Origin: Candidatus Obscuribacterales bacterium
GTDB lineage: Bacteria; Cyanobacteriota; Vampirovibrionia; Obscuribacterales; Obscuribacteraceae
Direction: 5' to 3'
Assembly (NCBI GenBank): GCA_019750335.1
Contig: JAIEOQ010000004.1
Coordinates: 310,001-374,000, forward strand
DNA length: 64,000 bases
Shown piece by piece: positions 24,205-32,323 of this stretch. Both the position numbers and the translations under genes were made by a program. The notes beneath the pieces were generated by a model. That model saw only the letters and a list, made by a program, of their open reading frames with translations, was not told where the DNA came from and searched no databases. The first letter of the stretch is position 1, and each line of letters starts with the position of its first letter.

Positions 24205-25149
24205 TTAGTTAACTGCTATTGATTCGTGTAATTCATAAAGTGAAGCTTCGAACTCTTCCATATGGCACTTCAAATCTTCAAGCAGATCCATCCGTTGCGA
24301 GATAATACAAATATTTTCTTTCAGGCATTGCTCCGGGCTGAGCGGATGTGCCGCCAGTTGAGCGCAGTGCATGCGATTGTTTATATTTATTCCTTCGAAA
24401 TCTTGCCAGTGGCGGACCAATATTTCGCGACGTGTAAGTTTGCTTTCCGAGCCGGGAACCGGTGAATTCATGAACTTCCAAAGATAGCTGAGGCTGGCGT
24501 CTGCCGGTTTGAAATCTTGGTTGAAAATGTGACTGAGCATATTTGGTGCACAGTTGATTTTTCTTGACCAAAGAGACGGTACAAATAAGTTGCTTCCAGC
24601 AAGCAGAATCCCTGTGCCAAAAGTAGTAATGCCTACTTCTTGCGCCGGAATATGCAAACCATGCAAATTAAGCGATTGTTTGATTGTACCCATGACGCCG
24701 CCTTGCAAAAAGTTGGCATTGTTAATCATGTTGGCGGTCATGTTTTTTTTGTTGGTTAAAGAATCCAAGTTAACTCGTGTTGTGGAAAGATCGTAATTGA
24801 TCATTGCCACCACTTTGCGTACTTCTTGAGAAGCGATAAAAATCTTCCACAAGCAGAGCAAGCGCGCATGTTGCATCGCTTTTGGTAGTTGAGTTGTTTT
24901 TGCTTTGCCGGCTGCCTTGTATTGACGCAAGCTTTCAACATAAGGTTTTATTTTTAGTAGTTCGGCCAGTTCGTTGGCGTCAGCGCGCAACTGTCCTTGT
25001 GCCTCGGCTTCGAGATTACGGTCCGGAATTATTTTGATATCGCGAAATTCATGCTTGTCGGTGCTTGTAGCTGCCAAACAAAGCGGTGAACCAAATATGA
25101 TGGCAGGCAAGCTGCAGAACAAGGCTACACGTTGAATAATTGAATTCAT
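24205..25149 (-). CDS. Unrecognised exported helical protein, family member 2
   Basis: A paralogue of the gene just downstream and of the one at 55628. It has a signal peptide (VALFCSLPAIIFGSPLCLAA) and a helical block opening with ELAELLKIKPYVESLRQYK. The shared glycine motif appears as NANFLQGGVMG, followed by a moderately hydrophobic segment and a C-terminal helical block with the N-S-P-V-P region. The G-R-I-D-R-E-L motif of the other two is replaced by a divergent NYDLSTTR. No clear Shine-Dalgarno precedes the ATG; a hairpin occupies that place instead (25158-25184). Likely co-transcribed with member 1. Function unknown. Confidence 0.68.
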   Translation of the reverse strand: MNSIIQRVALFCSLPAIIFGSPLCLAATSTDKHEFRDIKIIPDRNLEAEAQGQLRADANELAELLKIKPYVESLRQYKAAGKAKTTQLPKAMQHARLLCLWKIFIASQEVRKVVAMINYDLSTTRVNLDSLTNKKNMTANMINNANFLQGGVMGTIKQSLNLHGLHIPAQEVGITTFGTGILLAGSNLFVPSLWSRKINCAPNMLSHIFNQDFKPADASLSYLWKFMNSPVPGSESKLTRREILVRHWQDFEGININNRMHCAQLAAHPLSPEQCLKENICIISQRMDLLEDLKCHMEEFEASLYELHESIAVN

Positions 25150-25157
25150 GGTGTAGG

Positions 25158-25184
25158 TTCACGACTCCAAGCTTGAGACGTGAA
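25158..25184 (-). other. Leader hairpin just upstream of the gene at 25149
   Basis: On the minus strand TTCACG and CGTGAA pair, then a T-T mismatch, then CTC pairs with GAG around a seven-base loop. The structure ends nine bases before the ATG, where a ribosome binding site would be expected. No T run follows, so a terminator is unlikely. Confidence 0.4.
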
Positions 25185-25223
25185 TAATCATACATCAACA
25201 TTGCGCTTGACTAGCCGGCTTCT

Positions 25224-26501
25224 TTAAGCGGGACTGCTAAGTGCGGGAAGCCATCGTTGCTCGTCTCGTGCTTTCTCGTCATCCGGCTTCTGGTTTAGAC
25301 GTTCCAGTTTGTCAAAATAACGACATTTTCCAAAGCTTTCAGTTCTTTCTGTTTGTAGGCTTTGCAAAGCATCCTCAATCAAGGCTTGTTCTTCCGGTAG
25401 CAATTCGCCGCCTCGGGCTCTGGCGTTGATCATAAATTCACGCATGGCGGACGATGTTTTATCGAGACCGGGAAAAGTTGCCCAAGCTTCCAGTTGGGTC
25501 ATTTTTTCAGAAGACAATTCTTTGCCTTGGTAGTTTGCCAGAATATACTCTTCGGCAAGTGCCCGCGCTTGATTTAAGCGAGAATCCGGGTTCGAAAAAT
25601 TTTTCCAAGCTTCAAGTTGTGCTATGTCAGCAGTTTTTAATGCTTTTTCCGGATCATCTCTATAAAGAAAGTCTTGTTGATAAAGCTTACGTAGATTATC
25701 GAATTTAGCTCCGGAATTTGGAATGTCGATCCAGCTTGCTAACTCTGCCTTTTCTTCCGGTGTTAATTTGCTTTCGTTCTCAGATTCAAGAAATTTCTTC
25801 TGAATCAGAGTGCGGGCACGATCAAATTCAGGATCTGGGTTGGAAAAACTTTCCCAACCTTTCAGTTCAGCTAAGCTGTTTATGTCCAAGCGAGGAGCAC
25901 CAGGAGCCGGCGGCTGTGCTAGCGGTATCAGCTGATCTAATTGATTCAAATAGCTAAGTTCACGAGCAAGATCCAGTCTTTTGTCCGGATTGGGAAAGGC
26001 TAGTCTGCTATTAAGAAGGGCGGTTTGTTCATGAGTCAAAGGAGTTTTCTCTGAAGCGGCCATCTCAGCATATAAAATGTTGCGAGCTCTGGTTGAACCA
26101 TCATCTAGTCCGGGGAGTGTTCGCCAAACCTCTAAATCGGTTGTTTCGCGTTCGTTCAATTCTTGCCCCATATTATCTCGCCTAGCCAATTCGCGCGGAT
26201 AAGCATGGGGATCTTCTTCGCCGTCTTTTTGCTCTGGGTTACCAGGAAATTCAAGCAAAGCGTTATTGTATGCTGTCGTATAAGAAGGTTTTGCTGATTT
26301 ATTTTTTTCTCCTAATAAGCCGGAGAATTCTATGCCGCTACCGGCAGCAGCCAAATCAACATTTTCTGCGGGAGATTTTGTCGCGTCGTCTTTTATCAGT
26401 GAGACTAAATCAAAACCGTCCGGCTTAGAATTTGTATCGTCTTTCGAGTTATCGTTTTCGGATAGTTTCGTTTGATTCTCTGAATCTCTGGCAAGCGACA
26501 T
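25224..26501 (-). CDS. Tryptophan-repeat paralogue 1 (unrecognised family)
   Basis: One of four paralogues in this region, with no family I recognise and no signal peptide or membrane segment. The N-terminal 90 residues are polar and likely disordered, with a short conserved hydrophobic patch (FDLVSLIKDD). An EDPHAYPRELARRD motif leads into six units of 37-42 residues. The consensus is L-x2-W-x2-[FL]-x-[NG]-P-D, then A-R-x-L. Here the units read LEVWRTLPGLDD, LNSRLAFPNPDK, LKGWESFSNPDP, LASWIDIPNSG, LEAWKNFSNPDS and LEAWATFPGLDK. Unit 2 has lost the tryptophan. GGAG precedes the ATG. The gap to paralogue 2 is 17 bases, so they are likely co-transcribed. Confidence 0.75.
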   Translation of the reverse strand: MSLARDSENQTKLSENDNSKDDTNSKPDGFDLVSLIKDDATKSPAENVDLAAAGSGIEFSGLLGEKNKSAKPSYTTAYNNALLEFPGNPEQKDGEEDPHAYPRELARRDNMGQELNERETTDLEVWRTLPGLDDGSTRARNILYAEMAASEKTPLTHEQTALLNSRLAFPNPDKRLDLARELSYLNQLDQLIPLAQPPAPGAPRLDINSLAELKGWESFSNPDPEFDRARTLIQKKFLESENESKLTPEEKAELASWIDIPNSGAKFDNLRKLYQQDFLYRDDPEKALKTADIAQLEAWKNFSNPDSRLNQARALAEEYILANYQGKELSSEKMTQLEAWATFPGLDKTSSAMREFMINARARGGELLPEEQALIEDALQSLQTERTESFGKCRYFDKLERLNQKPDDEKARDEQRWLPALSSPA

Positions 26502-26518
26502 ACTTATTCTCCGTAAAT

Positions 26519-27703
26519 TTAGACGGCAAGTGTATACCTTGGTAGCTTTCGGCGCGGTTCATGTTCAGGTCGTTCCCCGCGTTCTGGGGCATGTGTGTAG
26601 CGATAATAAGCTCTAAGCGAACCGTGAGGTTCGGCCTTAAAAGTATTGTTGGCTTCATGGGCTTGACTGAGCTTCTTATCTTCGACTTTAGAAAGAGTAG
26701 ATAGTTCGGCTTTGGCAGCAAGTTCGCGAGCCTCATTGAATTTTTGGTCAGGATTTGAAAAAGATTGCCAGGCTGTTAATTCAGCTTTGGCTGTCTCTGA
26801 AAGTTCCGGTCCTTCACCATAGTTGGCTAAGATATGAATTTGAGCTAGCTGACGTGCATGATTAAGACTTGAGTCCGGATTGTCAAAAGCTCTCCAAGCT
26901 TCTAGTTTAGCTACTTGGCTGGGGTTTAATCCTCCTTCCTTTTCGCCGTGAAGATATTCTTTTTCAACTAGTTTGCGCAAAGATGCCGAATTTTGATCCA
27001 GTCCGGGGAATTCCATCCAGCCAGATAATTCAGCTGATTCTTCTTTGGTCAGAAGGTCTTTTCGAGCGCTTTTGGCAGTTAATTCACGTGGACGATCATA
27101 TTGCGGATCCGGATTACTGAAACTCCGCCACGCTTCAAGCTCGTTTTTTTCTTGAGCGGTCAATTCTTCTTCTTCGCGACCTTGCTTTGCTCTCAGAGTA
27201 CGAGCATTATCCAAGCGGGGGTCAGGATTAGGAAACTCTTCCCAGCTTCGGAGAAAGGCAGCTTCAGGCAAGGTAAGGTTGCCTGTCTGATCAAATAGCT
27301 CTTTGAATCTCAGGTTGCGCGCTGTATCCGAGCCATCATCTAATCCGGGAAATTGTCGCCATGTTTCGAGTTCATTTCGTTCCTGATTCGATAAAGGCTG
27401 GGTGCCAAGCGTTTCACGTTGAGCTAGCTCTCGAGGATAAGCGTGAGGGTCTTGATCGTCGTTTACTCCGGCTTGACCAGGAAACTCTTTCAATGCTTTT
27501 TGCCAAGCGCTCTCTTGAGCTTCATTCGCTGAAATTAAATCAAGCACCGGCGCGTCAACGGCAGCAACTTGTAGTGGCCCTCGTTCGCTTTTTTGTTTAT
27601 CGCTGCTAAGCAAGTTGATAAAGTCAAAATCAGCATCGGAGCCGCTTTTTGGATCAAAATCTATTACAAGATCTTTCTTACTCTCAGTTTTATCTGTGCT
27701 CAT
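26519..27703 (-). CDS. Tryptophan-repeat paralogue 2 (unrecognised family)
   Basis: The most regular member of the four. The N-terminal region carries the conserved patch FDFINLLSSD and the motif QVAAVDA. QDPHAYPRELAQRE follows at about residues 84-97. Six repeat units then have tryptophans at about 115, 154, 192, 229, 270 and 312, i.e. spacings of 37-42 residues. Typical units are LEAWRSFSNPDPQYDRPREL and LTAWQSFSNPDQKFNEAREL. The pattern suggests a stack of two-helix repeats, as in other alpha-solenoids, with W and F in the core. This is inference. Charged residues dominate the surface positions. It lies between paralogues 1 and 3 on the same strand. Confidence 0.77.
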   Translation of the reverse strand: MSTDKTESKKDLVIDFDPKSGSDADFDFINLLSSDKQKSERGPLQVAAVDAPVLDLISANEAQESAWQKALKEFPGQAGVNDDQDPHAYPRELAQRETLGTQPLSNQERNELETWRQFPGLDDGSDTARNLRFKELFDQTGNLTLPEAAFLRSWEEFPNPDPRLDNARTLRAKQGREEEELTAQEKNELEAWRSFSNPDPQYDRPRELTAKSARKDLLTKEESAELSGWMEFPGLDQNSASLRKLVEKEYLHGEKEGGLNPSQVAKLEAWRAFDNPDSSLNHARQLAQIHILANYGEGPELSETAKAELTAWQSFSNPDQKFNEARELAAKAELSTLSKVEDKKLSQAHEANNTFKAEPHGSLRAYYRYTHAPERGERPEHEPRRKLPRYTLAV

Positions 27704-27773
27704 AAGATTTACCGGTAGCCATATCTCTATTTCCTACCCGGCTCCGGGATAATCTTAAACCGCTTGAGATTAA

Positions 27774-29024
27774 CTAGTCTGCTGATGCTCCGTAATGTCT
27801 TCCTGGCATCATTCGGCGTAAATCTACATCGATGGTTTTGTTCAAGCTGTATTGTTTGCGATGCTCTTCATCGGCAAATAACGGGTCGATAACTTTTCGT
27901 CCGGTAAGCTCACCGTAAGCATCGCTTAGTGTCACTTTTTCCATGTGGCTAAGCGGAGTAGTTGGATCCAGCTCTCCTCTTATGTAAATTTCACGTGCTT
28001 GGTCAAAACGTTTGTCCAGGTCCGGAAAATTAGCCCAGGCTCCTAACTCGGCGGCTTGTTCTTTAGTTAGAGCAGGACCTTTGTCATATTGATTGAGCAC
28101 AGAAGCCTGAGCCAATTCTCTTGCCTGATTAAAGCGGCGATCCGGATTCTCGAAAGTCGTCCAAGCTTCTAATTTAGCTATTTCAGCTGGCTGTAAACCT
28201 TTAATCGGATCATCGCCATAAAGCAGATCTCTCTGAGCTAATTTACGCAGTTCGCTTGATCTGTAATCAGGCTCCGGAAATTGAACCCAGGAGCCTAGCT
28301 CAGCTTTCTCTTGTGGGCTTAAAGAGTCTGCATACCCCTCCTGTCTATTTCCTGGCTGAAAATAGGCTTGCAAGGCTTTGTGCATCAATTCACGCGGGCG
28401 GTCAAGCTTCTCTGCCGAATTTGGAAAACTGCGCCAACTCTCTAGCTCTGCGCGTTCTTTTGCGGTCAGGCTGCTCTCATTTAAATATTGCTTTTGACTT
28501 AAATCGCGTAAGTGTGCCATTTGTTTTCCCGAACCAGGAAACTCGTCCACGCTGCGAATAAAAGCCTTTTCTTCGTTTGTAGTTTCTTCACCCAAGAGAT
28601 ATTTATGGGTTAATTCTCGTGCTTTATTTTGGTTCTCGTCCAAGCCAGGAAATTTACGCCAAGCTTTAAGCTCCAGAGTCTCTTCGTCAGAGAGAGCCGG
28701 ATTCTCTAAAATTTCACGACGCACAAGTTGTCTTGGCTGAGCGTGAGGATCTTCGCCTTTGTGATCCAAAGGCGGACCGGGAAACTCAAATAATGCTTTA
28801 GCGTCGGCTTCGCGATAGCGATTATTGTCTGTTTTTATTTGACTAAATTCGCGTGACAGATCAAAGCCTGAGCTGGCGGCTATTTCAATTTGACCAGGTT
28901 GTTCTTTCGATGCATCCGGTTTAGCTAAAAAGACTAAATTTAAGCTGTCTGTTTTGCTCTCTTCATTTGATTCAGCGCGAACGGCATTGTCCGGCTGATT
29001 AATTTGCCTGTCTTCTAAAGTCAT
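27774..29024 (-). CDS. Tryptophan-repeat paralogue 3 (unrecognised family)
   Basis: Same architecture as its neighbours: a polar N-terminus with the patch LNLVFLAKPD and IEIAASSGF, the EDPHAQPRQLVRRE motif, then six units. Unit 2 has valine in place of tryptophan (FIRSVDEFPGSG); the others keep W (LKAWRKFPGLD, LESWRSFPNS, LGSWVQFPEPD, LEAWTTFENPD, LGAWANFPDLD). The third unit ends in DRPREL, as in paralogue 2 (DRPRQL in paralogue 4, DRARTL in paralogue 1). This shows whole-gene duplication rather than independent repeat growth. The C-terminal tail is basic (RRMMPGRHYG). It is divergent from the glycosidase at 29159. Confidence 0.75.
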   Translation of the reverse strand: MTLEDRQINQPDNAVRAESNEESKTDSLNLVFLAKPDASKEQPGQIEIAASSGFDLSREFSQIKTDNNRYREADAKALFEFPGPPLDHKGEDPHAQPRQLVRREILENPALSDEETLELKAWRKFPGLDENQNKARELTHKYLLGEETTNEEKAFIRSVDEFPGSGKQMAHLRDLSQKQYLNESSLTAKERAELESWRSFPNSAEKLDRPRELMHKALQAYFQPGNRQEGYADSLSPQEKAELGSWVQFPEPDYRSSELRKLAQRDLLYGDDPIKGLQPAEIAKLEAWTTFENPDRRFNQARELAQASVLNQYDKGPALTKEQAAELGAWANFPDLDKRFDQAREIYIRGELDPTTPLSHMEKVTLSDAYGELTGRKVIDPLFADEEHRKQYSLNKTIDVDLRRMMPGRHYGASAD

Positions 29025-29158
29025 TTAGTAAATTCTCGCGGTTAGAACTGTTGCGGTAGTGACAGCTTTAATAAACCCGAGTAATGCGTGATTTCCGTAT
29101 TGCTGAAGCAGAAGGATTCATATAAAATCCATCCAGATTCAGGAGTACGTTTCGGCCC

Positions 29159-30955
29159 ATGAGTGAGCGCGAATCCGAGTTGACTTACACGCGATGTGAT
29201 GAGGATAACTCATTTAATTCATTGAGGCAAGAAGCAGTTGCAGACTGCTTTGGAAATACGCAGAATCGTGTAAAAGAAAATGCGGATACTTACTGTAATC
29301 CGATGAATCTTGATTATGCTTTTGTTCCGAAAAAAGATTATTCGCTAAACAATGCTCATCGCTCTTCAGCTGATCCTTCCTGCCAACTTTTGGACGGCAA
29401 ACTCTATCTTTTCAGCACCAATCAAGAAGGCTATTGGGTCTCGGAAAATATGGGCAAATGGGATTTCATTCCGCATTTGTTCAAATCTAATTTTAACGAG
29501 GATCAAGTATGCGCTCCTGGCGCTTGGGCTGGTAAAAATGGCATGTTTCTACTGCCGAGTTTTACAGATCAAGTCTCAATGCCCCTTTATCAAAGCAAAG
29601 ACCCAAGTACCGGTGTGTGGACTGAAGCTGCTAAAGCTTTTCCTTTGCCGGTGTGGGATCCGTCCCTGTTTGAGGATGAAGACGGTAAAACTTATGTTTA
29701 TTGGGGGTCGAGCAATCTTTATCCGCTTAAAGGGGTAGAGCTTGATCCAGCAAATCAGTTTGCCATTAAAGGACAAATTCAGGAGCTGTTGCGTTTGCAT
29801 ACGCAGATACATGGCTGGGAACGTTTTGGTGACGACAACCAAAACGGCAAGCTTGATCCTTTCATTGAAGGTCCTTGGATGAGTAAATTCAAGGGCAGAT
29901 ATTATTTACAGTATGCTGCCCCCGGTACTGAGTTAAATGTTTACGGTGATGGTGTTTATACAGCGGACAGCCCGCTTGGCCCATTCAAATATCAAGCCCA
30001 TAATCCTTTTTCTTGGAAGCCGACTGGCTTTATTACCGGTGCCGGACATGGCAGTACCTTTGCCGACAAGCATGGCAATCTATGGCATGTGGGTTCTTCG
30101 GTAATCAGTCAAAAAAACACATTTGAACGACGGTTGAGCATGTTTCCGACCTATGTAGATGGTGAAGGCGTGTTGCATACCGACACATCTTTTGGTGATT
30201 ATCCGCATAAACTTGCCGTTGAAAAACGAGAAGAAGATTCAGGCTATACCGGTTGGACTTTGCTTTCTTATAATAAAAAAGCTTGGGCTTCCGAATCCAA
30301 AGAAAACAAAGATACGGCGCATGCTTTTGACGAAAATATCAAAACTTACTGGAGCGCTCCGAACAACAAAGAAGGACAGTTCTTAGCTGTTGATTTAGGC
30401 AAAGATTGTGATGTCCGCGCCATTCAAGTCAATTATGCCGACGACGAAGCCAGGCTTTTCGGTAAACAGCACGGGCTGAGTCATCGCTATCAAATACTGG
30501 AGTCGAAGGACAAAAGTGTTTGGAATCTACTTGTTGATAAAAGCAAGAACGATAAAGAAGTTCCTCACGATTATATTGAGCTTGTCGAGCCTGTTTCTAC
30601 CCGTTATCTTAAACTTGTCAATTTGGAGATGCCGACGGGCAATTTTGCCATCGGTGATTTGCGCGTTTTCGGACAAGCACCAGGACCAGTGCCTGAGGCT
30701 GTTTCTGATTTTAAGGTGGAGCGTAATGCGGCTGATCGTCGAGATGCTGTCCTTAATTGGCAGGCTGTAGATGGTGCCTATGCCTATGAAATTGCTTTTG
30801 GTGTTGAGCCGGAAAAGTTATACAGTTCGCTTTTGGTTCATGACACTAAATATAATCTGCATTCTTTGAATGTTGATTCGTCATATTATTTCCGGATAAA
30901 AGCTGTCAGCGAAACAGGCATTTCAAAGCCAAGTACTGTCATTTCTATCCGTTAA
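29159..30955 (+). CDS. GH43-type glycosidase with discoidin (F5/8C) and fibronectin type III domains
   Basis: A five-bladed propeller glycosidase (about residues 45-345). The catalytic trio fits GH43: base D72 (SSADPSCQLLDG), pKa modulator D167 (VWDPSLFEDEDG) and acid E237 (FIEGPWMSKFKG). A discoidin-like carbohydrate-binding domain (about 375-505: AFDENIKTYWSAPN, RYLKLVNLEMP) and an FN3 domain (about 510-598: YYFRIKAVSETGISKP) follow. GH43 enzymes cleave arabinose- or xylose-containing glycans, sometimes galactans. There is no signal peptide from the ATG at 29159, which is odd for a polymer-binding enzyme. An unconventional export route or action on imported sugars is possible. It lies between the tryptophan-repeat paralogues on the opposite strand and shares its stop tetramer TTAA with the convergent paralogue 4. 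Confidence 0.88.
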   Translation: MSERESELTYTRCDEDNSFNSLRQEAVADCFGNTQNRVKENADTYCNPMNLDYAFVPKKDYSLNNAHRSSADPSCQLLDGKLYLFSTNQEGYWVSENMGKWDFIPHLFKSNFNEDQVCAPGAWAGKNGMFLLPSFTDQVSMPLYQSKDPSTGVWTEAAKAFPLPVWDPSLFEDEDGKTYVYWGSSNLYPLKGVELDPANQFAIKGQIQELLRLHTQIHGWERFGDDNQNGKLDPFIEGPWMSKFKGRYYLQYAAPGTELNVYGDGVYTADSPLGPFKYQAHNPFSWKPTGFITGAGHGSTFADKHGNLWHVGSSVISQKNTFERRLSMFPTYVDGEGVLHTDTSFGDYPHKLAVEKREEDSGYTGWTLLSYNKKAWASESKENKDTAHAFDENIKTYWSAPNNKEGQFLAVDLGKDCDVRAIQVNYADDEARLFGKQHGLSHRYQILESKDKSVWNLLVDKSKNDKEVPHDYIELVEPVSTRYLKLVNLEMPTGNFAIGDLRVFGQAPGPVPEAVSDFKVERNAADRRDAVLNWQAVDGAYAYEIAFGVEPEKLYSSLLVHDTKYNLHSLNVDSSYYFRIKAVSETGISKPSTVISIR

Positions 30956-32187
30956 GACGGTGACCTTCCGGGGAGCAGTTTACGCTCGTCGAAGTGCTTA
31001 TCTGGGCTAGCGGGAGAATGGTAGGAGCGGGCGTAGTTTTTATTCGGCTCGTCGGTATCCGGTGTTGTCGCTTCAGCATAAGCTTGATCCAGCATTTCTT
31101 CTTCCGCAATAGTCAAAGATTGCATTCCTTCAAGCTCGCTTTTAGCATAAAGTTTTCGTGCTTGGTCGAACTTGCTGTCCGGATCGCTGAATTTCATCCA
31201 AGCGGTTAGCTCGGCTAATTCAGCCTGAGACAGGGGCGGACCGTCTTTATAGTTCGCTCTTATGTGAGCTTCAGCTAAAATACGCGCCGGTTCTTGTTTT
31301 GCCCCGGAAACATTGAAAATGCGTTGCGCTTCAAGCTTAGCGATATCAGCTGGTGTCAATCCGGCTTTTGCATCGCTTTCGTTTAAAAACTCCTTTTGCG
31401 CGAGAATGCGTAATTCTGCCGAATGTTTATTTAAGCCGGGGAAATCAATCCAGCTAGCCAGCTCCGCTTTCTCTAATTCTGTCAATGAAGATTCATTTTC
31501 AATAAGCTGGCGAGGACGATCGTATCTGGAATCAGGATTATTGAAACTGCGCCAAGCTTCAAGTTTAGCTTGTTCTTCCGGGTTTAATTGCCGACCGTTT
31601 TCACCATTGTCCGGTGATTGGGCAAGCCAGCGGTCCATATAAGCTAAATTGCGGGCCTCACTTAAACGTTTATCCGGATTGGGAAATTCTTGCCAACTTG
31701 AAAGAAAAGCTGTGTCTTCACGTGTCATAGAGTCCCGAGCAATCAGATTCTTAAACATCAAGTTACGAGCGGCGGTGCTGTCGTCATCCAATCCGGGAAA
31801 ACGTTTCCACGCTCTCAGTTTGTCATACTCCTCTTCGGATAAAGTGCCTAAAATGTCGCGACGAGCTAAATCGCGGGGCTCGTAAAGCGGATCTTCTTTC
31901 CCTGGCTCAATTTTATCTTTTGGAAAAAGGGTTTTTGCTTTTCGATCGGCGCTTTGTTCAGCGGTTTCTTTTGTTTCATGTTCACCGGACTCTGTTGAAA
32001 TCAACTCTCCGGCAAAAGCTAACTGCTGCGGTTCGGATTGAGAAGTACTTTTAGTATCTGCTGAAACCTTCTTGTCTTGAAAATATAGCGAAACTAAATT
32101 TAGTTCTGAAGATTGAGATTGGCTATTTTGCGTTTGTGCCAAATCAAGAATATCTGGGTGGCTTTTGCCCCCATTGCTAAGTGTCAT
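30952..32187 (-). CDS. Tryptophan-repeat paralogue 4 (unrecognised family)
   Basis: The fourth copy, separated from the other three by the glycosidase gene. The N-terminus has the conserved patch LNLVSLYFQD and QLAFAGE. The entry motif is degenerate (EDPLYEPRDLARRD). Units read LRAWKRFPGLDD, LSSWQEFPNPDK, LEAWRSFNNPDS, LASWIDFPGLN, LEAQRIFNVSG and LTAWMKFSDPD. Unit 5 has lost its tryptophan. The C-terminus is polar and basic. GAGGAAG precedes the ATG. The protein is about 411 residues, like its paralogues. Each copy has lost a tryptophan at a different place, or not at all, so each is diverging on its own. Confidence 0.75.
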   Translation of the reverse strand: MTLSNGGKSHPDILDLAQTQNSQSQSSELNLVSLYFQDKKVSADTKSTSQSEPQQLAFAGELISTESGEHETKETAEQSADRKAKTLFPKDKIEPGKEDPLYEPRDLARRDILGTLSEEEYDKLRAWKRFPGLDDDSTAARNLMFKNLIARDSMTREDTAFLSSWQEFPNPDKRLSEARNLAYMDRWLAQSPDNGENGRQLNPEEQAKLEAWRSFNNPDSRYDRPRQLIENESSLTELEKAELASWIDFPGLNKHSAELRILAQKEFLNESDAKAGLTPADIAKLEAQRIFNVSGAKQEPARILAEAHIRANYKDGPPLSQAELAELTAWMKFSDPDSKFDQARKLYAKSELEGMQSLTIAEEEMLDQAYAEATTPDTDEPNKNYARSYHSPASPDKHFDERKLLPGRSPS

Positions 32188-32323
32188 TCAATTCTTCCTC
32201 ACTGCGGTTCCGGGAGTATAGGTGAAGATTAGAAAGTTGTAAAGAGGACAGCGATCTTGTTTGTCTAAGCTGAACCTGCTACAACATGCTGTAGCTGTCG
32301 GTTACATACAAGAGGTGCTGTTC

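Larger units (their letters stand above)
25224..32187. repeat. Gene-family cluster: four paralogous tryptophan-repeat genes
   Basis: Four genes of 394-425 codons share one architecture and order of internal units, each with six units of about 40 residues. All four are on the minus strand; the glycosidase gene on the plus strand interrupts the series. Equivalent units are more alike between genes than neighbouring units within a gene, which points to tandem duplication of the whole gene. Confidence 0.75.

Noticed and set aside
25224-32187. The repeated units as a CRISPR-like or DNA-level direct repeat array
   Set aside because: Similarity is at protein level with varied codons, and the units are coding and diverged. 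There are no short identical DNA repeats with unique spacers.
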